DNA from: Meandrina meandrites
Taxonomy: Eukaryota; Cnidaria; Anthozoa; Scleractinia; Meandrinidae
Reading direction: 5' to 3'
Assembly (NCBI GenBank): GCA_963693305.1
Contig: OY855903.1
Coordinates: 23,193,255-23,257,254, forward strand
DNA length: 64,000 nucleotides
Shown here piece after piece: positions 9,528-20,195 of the stretch. The notes below the pieces were generated by a model that made no database searches, was not told where the DNA came from, and saw nothing but the letters and a program-made list of their open reading frames with translations. Made by a program: the position numbers and the translations under genes. Every line of letters starts with the position of its first letter. The stretch's first letter is position 1.

Positions 9528-10084
9528 CTGAGGAGAAAACAAATTCCAAGTTAAATAGAAACACTTTAAAGCCATTGCAACAACATAAAATATAAAATAG
9601 AGGAACAGAAAACAATGCCACAGTTTAAGTTTATTAGGGCAATTTTCAATCGGATATGTGTTAAAACCATAATAAACCAAAATAATCACTTTTGCCAAAC
9701 CAAAACAACACAGACAATAATTTAATGAACCAACCAAAATCTTCATGCAACATGAAGCGCGGTTAACTTTCAAGAGAGAGCCATTAATGGTCTTGGCTAA
9801 TTTTAATTTGATTTGGTGAAGGTAGCGTCTATTTTTTTTAAAATTAATCGCCAAGTGTAGTGAAGGAAAATCAAAGAACTGTCTGGTTCATGTTTGACAC
9901 ACAATTGTTCTCTGATGTTACGTTTTTCCCTATTTTCTCATACTGTGAAACTCTGAAATGAAACAGACGAACTATTGTCATTGAATACCTTAAATATAAC
10001 CAAGTTTGGTCAGCTGCCTCTATTAATCGGGCATAGCCACCTTTTTGCCATCCCAAATGTTATCTATTGTAAAATTAATGTTTA
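9528..10084. other. probable intron upstream of the haspin-like exon
   Basis: The acceptor tract ttttctcctcag (minus strand) lies at 9528-9539. No other coding signal is recognised up to the Penelope-like fragment. Confidence 0.4.
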
Positions 10085-10790
10085 CAAGGCTAAAAAGTTA
10101 TAAAATTTAAAAAGAAACCGAACGTTTTCGACTTGTTGTCATCATCAGGGTTAAAAGCCGTCCGTGATTTACATCGTTTTTATACTCAAGTTATTCCCGA
10201 AGGGAACAACTGCGCAACATAGCAATTGACTTGTTTGTTCAAAGTTGGGCTCCTTTGTTGGATAATTAGTCCCTCAATGATCTTTCTTTTAAAGTATGAT
10301 CTTGCAGAACAAAGGACTCTCCACTGGAATGAGTGGCTTGGGTTTTTCCGAAAGGTGGCGTGGTGGTTCCAAGGTGTGGCAGATGTTAGAATGTTCAGTT
10401 ATTCGCACTTCAAGATTTCGCATTGTTTCACCTACATAGTTTTCTCCGCATGAACATTCTCCTAGGTAGATAACGTGGGACTTGTGAAGGTTTTTGTCCT
10501 TGAGACTAAAAAGGCTTTTGATTTGTCAAGTTTGCCACAGAATTATGAAAATATACTTGAAATTGGTGAAGGAGTTCAGTTTTGAAATAAACTTTTTGCT
10601 TGTGATTTCATTCTTCTTGCAGTAGGGAAGTTTGATGCAAATCTTTTTCCGTTCTTCGAAAAGAAAATCGGGAATCAAGGGCTCATCTATTGTGTTTGCT
10701 CCTATTAAGCGGCCAGCAGGAATGTTATATGAAATGTTAAGCTTTGTTTTCAGCAAGCTGGGACAGACCAAAAATGAAACTGACAACTGA
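10085..10790 (-). mobile_element. Penelope-like element fragment (linker plus GIY-YIG endonuclease)
   Basis: Minus-strand reading from 10786 gives KLNISYNIPAGRLIGANTI and LPYCKKNEITSKKF, followed by a GIY-YIG domain: HVIYLGECSCGENYVGETMR, then NLEVRITEHSN and EPPRHLSEKP. The (V/I)IYxGxCxCGxxYVGET signature is that of Penelope-like elements, whose endonuclease follows the reverse transcriptase. Several stops and shifts interrupt it and the reverse transcriptase is absent, so it is 5'-truncated. The 3' side contains cgttttcgacttgttgtcatcatc, resembling terminal sequences of these elements. Confidence 0.75.
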
Positions 10791-10969
10791 TAAAATCATT
10801 CATGTAAAGTATTCAATTGAATTCCATTGAGAAACTCAACTCTAGGCTTGACAGCTCTATACAACAACTTTCAAGATGGCGGTTCCAAACACACACTAAA
10901 GCGAGGCTCGCATAATTAACGAAGCGTGCCAAATGATGTGCATACATTACATCTCCCTTCTTACAAAAT

Positions 10970-11606
10970 GAATCAAATAACAGCTGAACGGATCATGGTA
11001 ACTAGTCCGTAAGCCACACAAAAGAGTGTCACACATAATAAAGTGTCAAAGATTAATAAAAGAAATTGAGTGATAGTTAACTCCTCCACTATTTCTGTAG
11101 CAGAGGAGCATAGTGAGAGGTGCCTCAATAGGCTCTTCAATCTTTGTTCAAATACTTGTTTTCTTCTTTTTGTTTTCCACAACTTGTCGATCGTGGTACA
11201 AACTTAAAAATCCGTTCGCTCACATGGCGAGAGAGAAATGCGCCTGCATATTCTTAGTCAGCGGTAATGACTACTTCATATAGCGAATACGAAATGGAAC
11301 TTGAAACTTACAGTTTCTGTGAATTAAATGCAAAACACATTGTAAATTTAACAAACTGGTGCCACATGATACTATCATACCCTTATATAGAAGGAGTGTA
11401 TAAGGTGTAATTATGCTGCTCTGAGGTGGCTGTAGTAATAAGGTAACTGTAAGGCAGGATTCTACTGCTTTTACATCCATTCATTCATTGTTGTTAAAAA
11501 GTCTTTGACAATTTCCCAAGGAGACGATAATGGTCTGGCTTGACTCCATAATCTTTTGGTCTTTATCTCCAATTCTTTATCTCTGTTGGGATATTTTGTC
11601 TTTATC
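10970..11606 (-). pseudogene. haspin-like C-terminal exon, copy B, rearranged
   Basis: 11080-11190 matches the 3' half of the exon (KTKKRKQVFEQRLKSLLRHL, then CSSATEI on the minus strand). 11300-11480 matches the 5' half (MIVSCGTSLLNLQCVLHLIHRN). About 120 bp between them replace the NVLWxHYL part. The downstream repeat-unit flank, including the conserved MIKTKYPNRDKELEIKTKRL frame, runs to 11606, where the BEL element begins. The array resumes at 19219 on the other side of the element. Confidence 0.7.
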
Positions 11607-11611
11607 ATTGG

Positions 11612-11989
11612 TGTAGCGGCCGCCTTTCTGGGTAGAACGGGCGCGAGAAACATAGGTACCATCCAGACGTCTAAACAGTTCTACTCCGGTTTAATTTTCC
11701 ACGACGTTTACACTGCGTTTACAGCATTACAGCTTGAATGTTCAAGTTTATAAAAGTAAGGGACGACAGGATTTCCTTACCACACTTTCCGGATAAGATT
11801 GTCAAAGACTGTGGAGGATAGTACGTGCGTACGGCTTCAGGCGAAGCTAAGTAAACAGGTAGCCAAAACATAAAAACATAGGCTAAATCCTTACGTTGCG
11901 AAAACGTTCTGAATCGCACGAGGCCCTATCGTCAAGTCCCGTATAAGAGGCCGGCATGACGCAACACTTAAGACTGAGAAGGTGTTACA
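11612..11989 (-). repeat. BEL/Pao LTR (3' LTR of the element)
   Basis: Begins tgtagcggccgcc and ends ggtgttaca on the plus strand. It matches 18824-19218 nearly base for base, but lacks about 17 bp (around aggggacgatgggacgcg) present in the other copy. Confidence 0.95.
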
Positions 11990-12138
11990 TGGCTCCTCTC
12001 ATACATTGTAAGAATGTATGAAGTTACAATAACAAATGTCAAACAGAATAAGCTCTATCAAAGTCAATCATTCCTATATGAAGGAACAGTTCAGGCTCCC
12101 CGACGGGGTCGTACTCCGGTAATTATCAGCATACGGAA

Positions 12139-13392
12139 TCAGACGTCACTTTCATCTTCACTTGGACGGTAAATCAGGATCAACTTGCGGATAGGTCTTT
12201 CAAAGAACTTCTTTGTGCCAGAAGTAGTGACGAGGAGGCGGACCTTGCGTACAAGCCCATCTTCACTGGGAAAGACCTCGGTCACTCTGGCAAGTGGCCA
12301 CTGGTTGCTAGGGCAGGAATCATCACGAATAAGGACAATATCACCAACTTGGCTGTTAGGACTGACATCATTCCATTTCTGGCGTTTCTGTTGTAGCAAG
12401 CAGTATTCTCGTTGCCAGCGGCGCCAAAACTGATCTGACAGGTATTGAACCCTTCTCCATCTCCGTCTCGAGTAGAGATCTGGTTGCGAGAAATTACCCG
12501 GAGGGGGCAATACTACTTTTGCCTTGAGAGTAAGCAGGTGATTTGGTGTGATTGGCTCAGGTGCCTCTGGATCTGATAAATTGTCTACAGTGAGCGGGCG
12601 GCTGTTCACGATGTTTTCTGCTTCAGTAAACAGAGTTCGAAGGGTCTCATCATCAAGCTGTTGGGCGTGGTCATCTAGGAGACCGGCCAGGACTGAGCGC
12701 ACAGTACGAATAAGTCGCTCCCATATGCCGCCCATATGGGATGCGTATGGCACGTTCATCTTGAACTCGATGAGGTCGCAATCTTGGGTTAGGAGGAAGT
12801 TCTTAACAGAATCGACGTTTACTTCTTTCAGGGCAGCTTCGAGCTCATTTTTCGCTCCTATGAAGTTTGATCCTTGATCGCACCTCAATTCACGGACTTT
12901 GCCTCTTCGGTTGATGAATCGTCTGAGTGCATTAATGAATGCATCAGTTTCCATTGAGTTTAAGGTTTCCAGATGTATTGCCCGGGAACTAAGGCAAGTG
13001 AAGATTAGTCCCCAGCGCTTTAGCTCTTTTCGGCCCTCTTTAATGTACCAAGGACCAAAAACGTCCATACCAGAGTATGTGAAAGGCGCAGCTGGAGTAA
13101 CACGTTCTTCAGGAAGGTTCGCCATCTTTTGGACTTGGGCGGGTGCACGGAGCTTGCTACAGATGGTGCACTTTCGCAGCTGCTGTGAAACGGAGGAACG
13201 TCCGTTTATAATCCAATAACCGGCTTGTCTAAGTGCATTGTGCGTCATACCACAGCCTTGATGATGTTGTTCTTGACTGTGGTACTGCCTGATCAGAAGT
13301 TCGGTTATGTGACTCTTCTTGGGCACAACAATGGGATGTTTAACTTCATACGCTAAGGTAGCTTTCTGGAGTTGGCCCCCTACTCTGAGCAT
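12139..13392 (-). CDS. BEL/Pao integrase region (C-terminal part of pol)
   Basis: 417 codons. The order is an HHCC-type zinc-binding N-terminus (His pairs near residues 38-43, CTICSKL near 75), the rve catalytic core with MDVFGPWY (first Asp), RCDQGSNFIGA (second Asp) and HMGGIWERLIRTVRS (Glu), then a C-terminal domain ending in RPIRKLILIYRPSEDES. This layout and the WxRVxYLxxQFWxRW signature after the core are standard for BEL/Pao. It joins the cDNA to the host chromosome. The annotated start is just the first Met after a frameshift near 13436; the real pol frame enters from upstream. All three catalytic residues are intact. Confidence 0.93.
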   Translation of the reverse strand: MLRVGGQLQKATLAYEVKHPIVVPKKSHITELLIRQYHSQEQHHQGCGMTHNALRQAGYWIINGRSSVSQQLRKCTICSKLRAPAQVQKMANLPEERVTPAAPFTYSGMDVFGPWYIKEGRKELKRWGLIFTCLSSRAIHLETLNSMETDAFINALRRFINRRGKVRELRCDQGSNFIGAKNELEAALKEVNVDSVKNFLLTQDCDLIEFKMNVPYASHMGGIWERLIRTVRSVLAGLLDDHAQQLDDETLRTLFTEAENIVNSRPLTVDNLSDPEAPEPITPNHLLTLKAKVVLPPPGNFSQPDLYSRRRWRRVQYLSDQFWRRWQREYCLLQQKRQKWNDVSPNSQVGDIVLIRDDSCPSNQWPLARVTEVFPSEDGLVRKVRLLVTTSGTKKFFERPIRKLILIYRPSEDESDV

Positions 13393-13621
13393 TCCTTTTT
13401 CATCAAGAAAGGGGTCAAGCCTAAAGAGAGGTGGTTTGCTTCAACTTTTCATTTCTGGTGTGAGCATTCTGGTGGTTCTGGAACATGGGATCTTTGCCGC
13501 TAAGGTTTTGGAGTACTTGAATCTCCTTGCCAAAGTACCAAAACTGTACTGACTTGAAGATTACTTCTTCTGCTACACGCATTTCTTCCACGGTTGGAGG
13601 ACCAGAAACAGGCCTTGAATT

Positions 13622-16600
13622 CTACTGTTTGTTGGGACGATTCTTTTCAATCCTTCTCTGGATGTGAACAATGCTTCTTTTCAGGCGACTGAGGGATGAT
13701 GAATGGGTGAAGCGTTCCAACTCTAAAACTTCTGGAAAGGCTTTCTCTTCTTTGTTTTTGGGCCTGACTTGGTATGAGATAAGGACAGCTGATTTGACTT
13801 TCTTTACTTCTGCATCTTCAGGGCTCAGATCAGGGACTGGATCCGAGTTCACGACAATCACATCTGTCTCCCACAAACAACTTGGGCCTTTGATCCACAA
13901 CTCATGTTCTGCAAGTTGCTTGGCGGTTGTGCCTCGTGAGGCAACGTCAGCTGGGTTGTTAGTGCTGGTTACATAGTGCCACTGTTCTGGTTTAGATCTT
14001 TCATGGATGTGATGTACACGGTTCCCAACATACGTATGGAAACGCTTCGCTTCGTTACGGATGTAACCCAAAACGACGGAGGAGTCCGTGTAAAATACTT
14101 CTACCGGATGTTTGTAATTGAGCTCTCTCTTGAGCATGGAGGCCACGTTGACTGAAATTACTGCAGCAGTAAGTTCACGCCGTGGAGTTGACATTGGCTT
14201 TAGTGGTGCAACTCGAGCCTTCCCCATTAGGAAACTGATGTGTACTTGGTTCGAGCCGTTTACAAGTCGGAGGTAAGTTACTTGGCCAAGTCCTACATCA
14301 CTGGCATCGGAGAAGCTGTGTAACTCAAAGACGACTGGTTCACCAAAACCGGGGGGTTTGACACATCTTGGAATCATAATTTTCTCCAGGAGAGGGAGTT
14401 CTGACCTCCATTTTTCCCACCGCGAGTGGACATGACTTGGTACGGGATCATCCCAGTCGATGCCGTCATGGCACAGTTCTTGAAGTAACTGTTTTCCCAC
14501 TAAGATGACTGGTGCCACTATGCCTAGTGGATCGTACACCGAACTCACGGTTGAAAGAATTCCCCTGCGGGTGAGAGGTTTATCTTTAAGTTCTATGCAG
14601 AATCCAATCGTATCAGATTCAATGCACCAGTAGGTACCCAGTGAACGCTGGACAGGTAAGACGTCACGACGAAGATCAAGATCCTTCAGGTCTTTGGAAC
14701 GATCTTCAGCAGACATGGCTTCCAGGACGGTCTTACTGTTACTAGCAAATTTGTGTAAGCGTAAGTTAGCGGCTGCACACATGGCTTTCGTGTTCCTGAT
14801 GACATCGATCGCATTTTCAGGTGTAACAAAGGACTTTAATCCATCATCAACGTAGAAGTCTTGTTGAAGAAAGTCTGCAGCTGTCTGGCCAAATTGCTCT
14901 CGACCGGCTTCAGCTGTGGCTCTTAGACCAAAATTGGCCACGCCTGGTGAAGAGATGGCTCCGAAGAGATGGGCATTCATCCGATATTCACAAATTTGGC
15001 CATTCAGATCATTATCTTTAAACCATAGAAATCTCAGAAAGTCTCTGTGTTCTGGGTTGACATGAAAACTGTGGAACATCTGTTCTATGTCGCATGTTAC
15101 TGCTGTTTCTTCTTTTCGAAACCTCGAGAGTACACCAACGAGACCATTCATCATGTCTGGTCCTTGTAAGAGATGTCTATTGAGCGACTGATCTTGGAAG
15201 ACAGCACTGCAATCGAAGACTATTCGAATTTGATTTGGTTTCTTGGGGTGGTAGATGTCAAAATGTGGGAGGTACCAGACTTTCCCAGCAGTGGTCTCCA
15301 GTTCCTCTGGTGGGACGAGACTGGCGTGGTTCTTGTCAAAGATCTTCTGCATGAACTCAGTGTAATGTTTTAGTGTCTTGCCATTTTTAAGGAGTTTCCT
15401 CTTGATGCCAAGTAGCCTTTTCAGACATTGCTCACGATTGTTTGGCAAAGTAACATCATCTGTTTTGAATGGTAAAGGCATTTCCCAATTACCCATTTCA
15501 TTTTTGTGGATGTTAGTAGTAAGAATGTCACAGAAATGTTTGTCCTCCACGGACTCACTCCTTTCGGTACCAGGGATGTTTCGGGTGTGGTCCAGTTCAC
15601 TGTAGTCCAATTGCATCATTTCTCTGATTTGCTGGGGTGAGGTAACATCTTTAATGTAGTGTCTTATGGCAAAGGAGATCACGGAATCTTCTTTGGAACT
15701 GTTGCTTGTTGGCACATTGAAGTGGTTTTGAGGGATTTCTCGTTGTATCGTAATGCGATTAACCATCGCACAGTTCGCACTGTGTTCTCTCTTGTGTAGA
15801 CACACAGGACCGATGATTGTCCAACCGAACTTATACTCTTCAGCCCAAGGCTCATCTTCTCCACCATAGATGATACTTAATGGCTGGAAAGCAGATGGAA
15901 TGTTACGGCCAATTAATATTCCAATCTCTGTATCAGGATGATGACGTATGCGATGAGCCACTTCTTCTAAATGCTTCCAAGACCTGGCTATTTCCGTTGT
16001 TGCAATGTCTTCTTGACTGGCTGGAATTGTATCTTGAGAGTAAGCATATGGAACCTTAATAGGCTTGTGTAGATTATCAATGTCCTGGATGTGTAATCCA
16101 TTCACTTTCTGAGTGCAGACACTGTTAACTCCCGTAATCGTGTTTATTTCAAGGTTCACATCTTGGCCCTTTACTCCTAGCTGTTCGAGAAGGGTATCTG
16201 TAACGAAAACATCTGTTGACTGGTCATCCAGTACTGCATAGGTGGGTACCTTCACTGAGGGATTGTCTTGATGGAAGACTTCAAGAAGAACTACTCGTGC
16301 GCAAGAGCGTGCTGGCTGGTTTTGTCCACAAACTTGCGAACAGGCAGAATTAGCTTGGCTAATGTCTTTCTTTTCATGTCTGGTCGGATCGTGAAGTACA
16401 GTGGCATGTTTCTGTTGGCAGATCTTGCACTGTAGCTTGTCTCTGTTGCAGTCTTTGGAGATATGCTTGTTAGAGCTGACACACTTAAGACAGATCCTGT
16501 TCTTCATCAAGAAGTCTTTGCGCTCTTCATAGCTAAGCCTTTGGAACTGCTCACAGTCATTCATTGCATGGGACTTCATCCTGTGATAGAAGCAGTATGT

Positions 16601-17617
16601 ACCAGAGTCAGGTGGAGTGGTGTGGCCTGGTTGCTGAGGGGTTGGTAAGTTGCTTGGTGGAGTGGTTTTCAGGATTGGTTGCTGAGCTTGGATTGCTGCA
16701 ACTTGTGATTCTTTGTCAACGAGGTTCAGTTCACTGTCGGTGCCTGAAGGTGATGCGAATGTCAAAGCAACATTTGAATTTCTATTACGACGAAATTGGC
16801 GACCTGCAGGCTTGCCTCGGTTAGGGGGTGTGGAGGTAGTTGTTCCTGGACTTTGCAGAATCTGAGGAATGTTTGTCCTTTCTGCATGGTAACGCACTTC
16901 TTCAGCAAACTCTTCAAAGAATGGGAAGGCATCTTTTCCTTTCTTTCTCTGAAGCTTTAACACTTTATCTGACCACTTTGCCTTAAACCACCCGGGTAGC
17001 TTTTCAACTAGGGCTTGAATTTGTGAAGGGTAACTGAGAACTTTGAGACTTTCGATATGCTTGCTTGCGATTTTCACTTGTTGCAAGAAATCACTGAACT
17101 CTTCCAGACCAGTTGCATCGTTTGGTCCGACTTTAGGCCAAGTTGTTAGTTTCTTTTCAAAGTCTGTGCTGATAATGGCCGGGTTGCCATAACAATCCTT
17201 TAGGATTTTACGTGCTTCTTGGTATGCACTTTCAGGGTCTTGTACTAGGTATTGTAATTGTTCCACGACCTTCTTGGCTTTACCGCCCAAGTATTGGTAC
17301 AAGAGATGTAACTTCTGTCTAGCTGTAACTGGTGCAGAATCAATTAGACTTTCAAATGCATTTTCCCACAAGAAGAATTTAGTCTTGTCCAAGTCGTTAC
17401 CTTCAAAAACATCGGGTGTCGCCTGTGGTAGTCGCTGTAACTGGGTAATCTTCGCAAGGGTATCTGTAAATTGGGCTGTGTAGCTTTGCGATACTGGAAG
17501 AGATGGGTGGCGGAAAGAAGGCTGGAGGATTTCCACAGAAGCCCTTTGGTGTAGAAGGATAGTACTCCGACTGTGCAGTGGAGGTTGCTGGAATAATCGG
17601 GGGGCGCTGACCTCCAA
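13622..17617 (-). CDS. BEL/Pao polyprotein: gag-like, zinc knuckles, protease, reverse transcriptase, RNase H
   Basis: 1331 codons. Visible in order are a gag-like DUF1759 region (about residues 60-270), Cys-His knuckles (CLKCVSSNKHISKDC, then CKICQQKHATVLHD), an aspartic protease-like segment (VLDDQSTDVFV), a BEL/Pao reverse transcriptase (IRIVFDCSAVFQDQSLN; catalytic FYVDDGLKS) and an RNase H-like region (HSFSDASDVGLGQ, FYTDSSVVLGYI) ending in an NPADVASRG motif. The first residues are out of the gag frame, so the true junction with the upstream frame is a frameshift near 17540. The frame closes at a TAG (13622), beyond which readable pol continues to about 13436. These are lesions, or in the case of the TAG possibly readthrough. 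Confidence 0.93.
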   Translation of the reverse strand: MEVSAPRLFQQPPLHSRSTILLHQRASVEILQPSFRHPSLPVSQSYTAQFTDTLAKITQLQRLPQATPDVFEGNDLDKTKFFLWENAFESLIDSAPVTARQKLHLLYQYLGGKAKKVVEQLQYLVQDPESAYQEARKILKDCYGNPAIISTDFEKKLTTWPKVGPNDATGLEEFSDFLQQVKIASKHIESLKVLSYPSQIQALVEKLPGWFKAKWSDKVLKLQRKKGKDAFPFFEEFAEEVRYHAERTNIPQILQSPGTTTSTPPNRGKPAGRQFRRNRNSNVALTFASPSGTDSELNLVDKESQVAAIQAQQPILKTTPPSNLPTPQQPGHTTPPDSGTYCFYHRMKSHAMNDCEQFQRLSYEERKDFLMKNRICLKCVSSNKHISKDCNRDKLQCKICQQKHATVLHDPTRHEKKDISQANSACSQVCGQNQPARSCARVVLLEVFHQDNPSVKVPTYAVLDDQSTDVFVTDTLLEQLGVKGQDVNLEINTITGVNSVCTQKVNGLHIQDIDNLHKPIKVPYAYSQDTIPASQEDIATTEIARSWKHLEEVAHRIRHHPDTEIGILIGRNIPSAFQPLSIIYGGEDEPWAEEYKFGWTIIGPVCLHKREHSANCAMVNRITIQREIPQNHFNVPTSNSSKEDSVISFAIRHYIKDVTSPQQIREMMQLDYSELDHTRNIPGTERSESVEDKHFCDILTTNIHKNEMGNWEMPLPFKTDDVTLPNNREQCLKRLLGIKRKLLKNGKTLKHYTEFMQKIFDKNHASLVPPEELETTAGKVWYLPHFDIYHPKKPNQIRIVFDCSAVFQDQSLNRHLLQGPDMMNGLVGVLSRFRKEETAVTCDIEQMFHSFHVNPEHRDFLRFLWFKDNDLNGQICEYRMNAHLFGAISSPGVANFGLRATAEAGREQFGQTAADFLQQDFYVDDGLKSFVTPENAIDVIRNTKAMCAAANLRLHKFASNSKTVLEAMSAEDRSKDLKDLDLRRDVLPVQRSLGTYWCIESDTIGFCIELKDKPLTRRGILSTVSSVYDPLGIVAPVILVGKQLLQELCHDGIDWDDPVPSHVHSRWEKWRSELPLLEKIMIPRCVKPPGFGEPVVFELHSFSDASDVGLGQVTYLRLVNGSNQVHISFLMGKARVAPLKPMSTPRRELTAAVISVNVASMLKRELNYKHPVEVFYTDSSVVLGYIRNEAKRFHTYVGNRVHHIHERSKPEQWHYVTSTNNPADVASRGTTAKQLAEHELWIKGPSCLWETDVIVVNSDPVPDLSPEDAEVKKVKSAVLISYQVRPKNKEEKAFPEVLELERFTHSSSLSRLKRSIVHIQRRIEKNRPNKQ

Positions 17618-18812
17618 TGCTGAAGCTGGTGGTGGTGTAAACAGGTGAAAATGGATACAAGGTTCTCCTGGGTTCTTGAACTGATGGTACCGGTGGTACT
17701 TGGGGCAGTGTGCTGTGTGAGGTTAAAGGCTCTGATTGAGGGTGTGGCACGTGAACTGGAGAAGGTGATGAAGATGTGACCGATACATTGTTTGCTGCTG
17801 GCGTTACTTGGGTAGAAGAAGTTAAGATGGGAGCTTCTGGTGTGGATGTCTGCCCGGCTTCCTCGTTGTAGTTCAGAAAGGTATCAATAGGGTCGTGCCG
17901 AGTAGTGGGCAGCAAAGTGTGTGGTTCATCATGATCATCTGGTTGATTCTCTTCGTCAATCGCTCTTTGGTAGACAGCTTCTTGGGCTGCGATTTCTTCA
18001 AGTTCCTTTTGTATCTTTAACTGTTCTAATTTACTCTCTTGTTCTGCGATGACTGGTGAAAACTTAAGTTTCTCTTTTAGAGCAGCCTTTTTGGCCTGGC
18101 AGGCAATAAGTGTCTCTCTGGATAAACTTTTGCTGGACCCTGATTTAGTGGAGGTTCGCGATCGGCCTGACTTTTGTGAATAAACAGATTTAATATCTTC
18201 TTCAAGCCTTTTAGTTTCTTGCACGGCAGTAGTGTGTGCGATTTTCCAGGTGTCATATACGTACGACTGTTTATTTGCGGCACGCTGAGATTCACTAGTG
18301 TCATCTGACAAATCAATCCAATCATCAAAGGCTTGTTGGAATTCGTCTACCTCTCTAGCTATATGTGGAATTTCTCTTCTGATTTCATCAGAGTTTTTAC
18401 AATCTCGCACAAAATCTTCAAAACTTCTCAACTTTGCTCGAAACTCACGATCACAGGCCACCGCAGCCCTTTTCTTTAATTCACATTGATATTCTCTTCC
18501 CTTGGACGTGAGGGTCCTGGATCTAGTTTTGCTAGCATCCTGTTCGAAAATGTCTGTATCACCTGGCACAATTTCGACTTCATTTGAATCAAACGAAGGT
18601 TCTTTGAACGAAGTAATAGGAAAAGGACTAACCTTTGTTCCTGTCGGGGCGATAGGCTCTTTTGGTGTTGATGTGGGAGTTTCTAACTCCTTGCCTTGTT
18701 CGGTGACATCTTGTTTTGAAGCGAAGGTTAACCCAATGCCGGTGTCTTCGTGTTTATCTTCTTTCTGTTCTTCCGATTGCATGATGATTATGAAGTTCTT
18801 TCGAGTGTTCAC
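17403..18812 (-). CDS. BEL/Pao N-terminal gag frame
   Basis: 469 codons from an ATG just inside the 5' LTR; a second Met (MQSEEQKEDK) lies 10 codons later. It has an acidic N-terminus, a helical segment (KKRAAVACDREFRAKLRSFE, KLEQLKIQKELEEIAAQEAV) typical of BEL gag coiled coils, then a Pro/Ser/Thr-rich linker. The last 70 or so codons overlap the downstream frame and look non-homologous, so the natural protein should continue in the pol frame. BEL/Pao elements usually have one gag-pol frame, so the split is best explained by one frameshift. Confidence 0.85.
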   Translation of the reverse strand: MNTRKNFIIIMQSEEQKEDKHEDTGIGLTFASKQDVTEQGKELETPTSTPKEPIAPTGTKVSPFPITSFKEPSFDSNEVEIVPGDTDIFEQDASKTRSRTLTSKGREYQCELKKRAAVACDREFRAKLRSFEDFVRDCKNSDEIRREIPHIAREVDEFQQAFDDWIDLSDDTSESQRAANKQSYVYDTWKIAHTTAVQETKRLEEDIKSVYSQKSGRSRTSTKSGSSKSLSRETLIACQAKKAALKEKLKFSPVIAEQESKLEQLKIQKELEEIAAQEAVYQRAIDEENQPDDHDEPHTLLPTTRHDPIDTFLNYNEEAGQTSTPEAPILTSSTQVTPAANNVSVTSSSPSPVHVPHPQSEPLTSHSTLPQVPPVPSVQEPRRTLYPFSPVYTTTSFSIGGQRPPIIPATSTAQSEYYPSTPKGFCGNPPAFFPPPISSSIAKLHSPIYRYPCEDYPVTATTTGDTRCF

Positions 18813-18823
18813 TAGTCTTTGAC

Positions 18824-19218
18824 TGTAGCGGCCGCCTTTCTGGGTAGAACGGGCGCGAGAAACATAGGTACCATCCAGACGTCTAAACAGTTCTACTCCG
18901 GTTTAATTTTCCACGACGTTTACACTGCGTTTACAGCATTACAGCTTGAATGTTCAAGTTTATAAAAGTAAGGGACGACAGGATTTCCTTACCACACTTT
19001 CCGGATAAGATTGTCAAAGACTGTGGAGGATAGTACGTGCGTACGGCTTCGGGCGAAGCTTAGTAAACAGGTAGCCAAAACATAAAAACATAGGCTAAAT
19101 CCTTACGTTGCGAAAACGTTCTGAATCGCACGAGGCCCTATCGTCAAGTCCCGTATAAAAGGCCGGCAGGGGACGATGGGACGCGTAACGCAACACTTAA
19201 GACTGAGAAGGCGTTACA
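18824..19218 (-). repeat. BEL/Pao LTR (5' LTR of the element)
   Basis: Begins tgtagcggccgcc and ends ggcgttaca on the plus strand. As the upstream LTR of a minus-strand element it would hold the promoter. It is followed at 19219 by the attgg target duplicate. Confidence 0.95.
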
Positions 19219-20195
19219 ATTGGTCCGTGAAGAAGTGTACCCAATGTGTATTGGAGTAAGGGTGAAATTGGTCCAAGTCATTCTATATTTGTAAAACATA
19301 TTTAAAGTTACATAAAATTATATAATTATAAATTATAATATAAATTGTATAAAAAATAAAAAATGTTTGAATTTTGTAGTTAAAAAACTCGTCCACTATT
19401 TCAGTTGCAGAAGAGCAAACTTTGACAATTGCCTCAGTAGGCTCTTTAACCTTTGCTTGAACTCTTCTTCTTGTGGGTACTTTTTTGCTTTCAGCAACTT
19501 GTCGATGAGATAATGTATCTACAATACATTGGATGTAGCATTAAATCGCTGCCAGCAGTCATTTCACCCCTTCAGCAACTTGTCGATGAGATAATGTATC
19601 CATAATGTATTGGATGTAGCATTAAATCGCTGCCAGTCATTTCTGTCAATTAAATGCAAAACAGATTGTAAATTTAACAAACCAGTGCCACATGATACTA
19701 TCATGCCCTTAAATAGAAGGAGTGTATAAAGTGTAATTGGAAGTGGTGTACATCAAATCGCTTCCAGTCATTTCTTTCAATTAAATGCAAAAGTCATTGT
19801 TAATTTAACAAACCGGTGTCGCATCATACTATCTTACCCTGAAATAGAAGGAGTGTGTATAGTGAAATCATGCTATACTGTTGTGGCTGCATTAATAAGG
19901 TGACCATTACGCAGGGTTCTACTGTTTTTATATCCATTTATTCATTGTTGTAAAAGTTTTCGACAATTTCCCAAGAAGACGATAATGGTCTGGCTTGGCT
20001 CCATAATCTGTTGGTCTTTATCTCAAATTCTTTATCTCTGTTGGGATATTTCGTCTTTATCATTTGTCCCCGAAGAAGTGTAGCCAATGTGTAATGAAGT
20101 AAGGCTGAAATTGCTCCAAGTCATTCCATTTTTGTAAAGCATATATAAAATTATATAATTATAAATTATAATATAAATAATATAAAAAAGTTAAT

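Larger units (their letters stand above)
11612..19218 (-). mobile_element. BEL/Pao LTR retrotransposon, complete structure, disrupted frames
   Basis: The element has two LTRs (378 and 395 bp), gag-, pol- and integrase-type frames in order on the minus strand, and a perfect 5-bp target duplication attgg at 11607-11611 and 19219-19223. LTRs start and end TGT/ACA. A purine-rich tract (gagaggagcca) adjoins the downstream LTR inside the element. No clear tRNA primer site was recognised next to the upstream LTR. The frames are broken near 17540, by a TAG at 13622, and by a one-base shift near 13436. Autonomous activity is therefore unlikely, although the LTRs are still very similar, which suggests a fairly young insertion. 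It sits in the haspin exon array. Confidence 0.95.

Noticed and set aside
12185..13552. Plus-strand frames of up to 109 codons opposite the BEL integrase
   Set aside because: They are antisense to a frame with a full set of integrase motifs.
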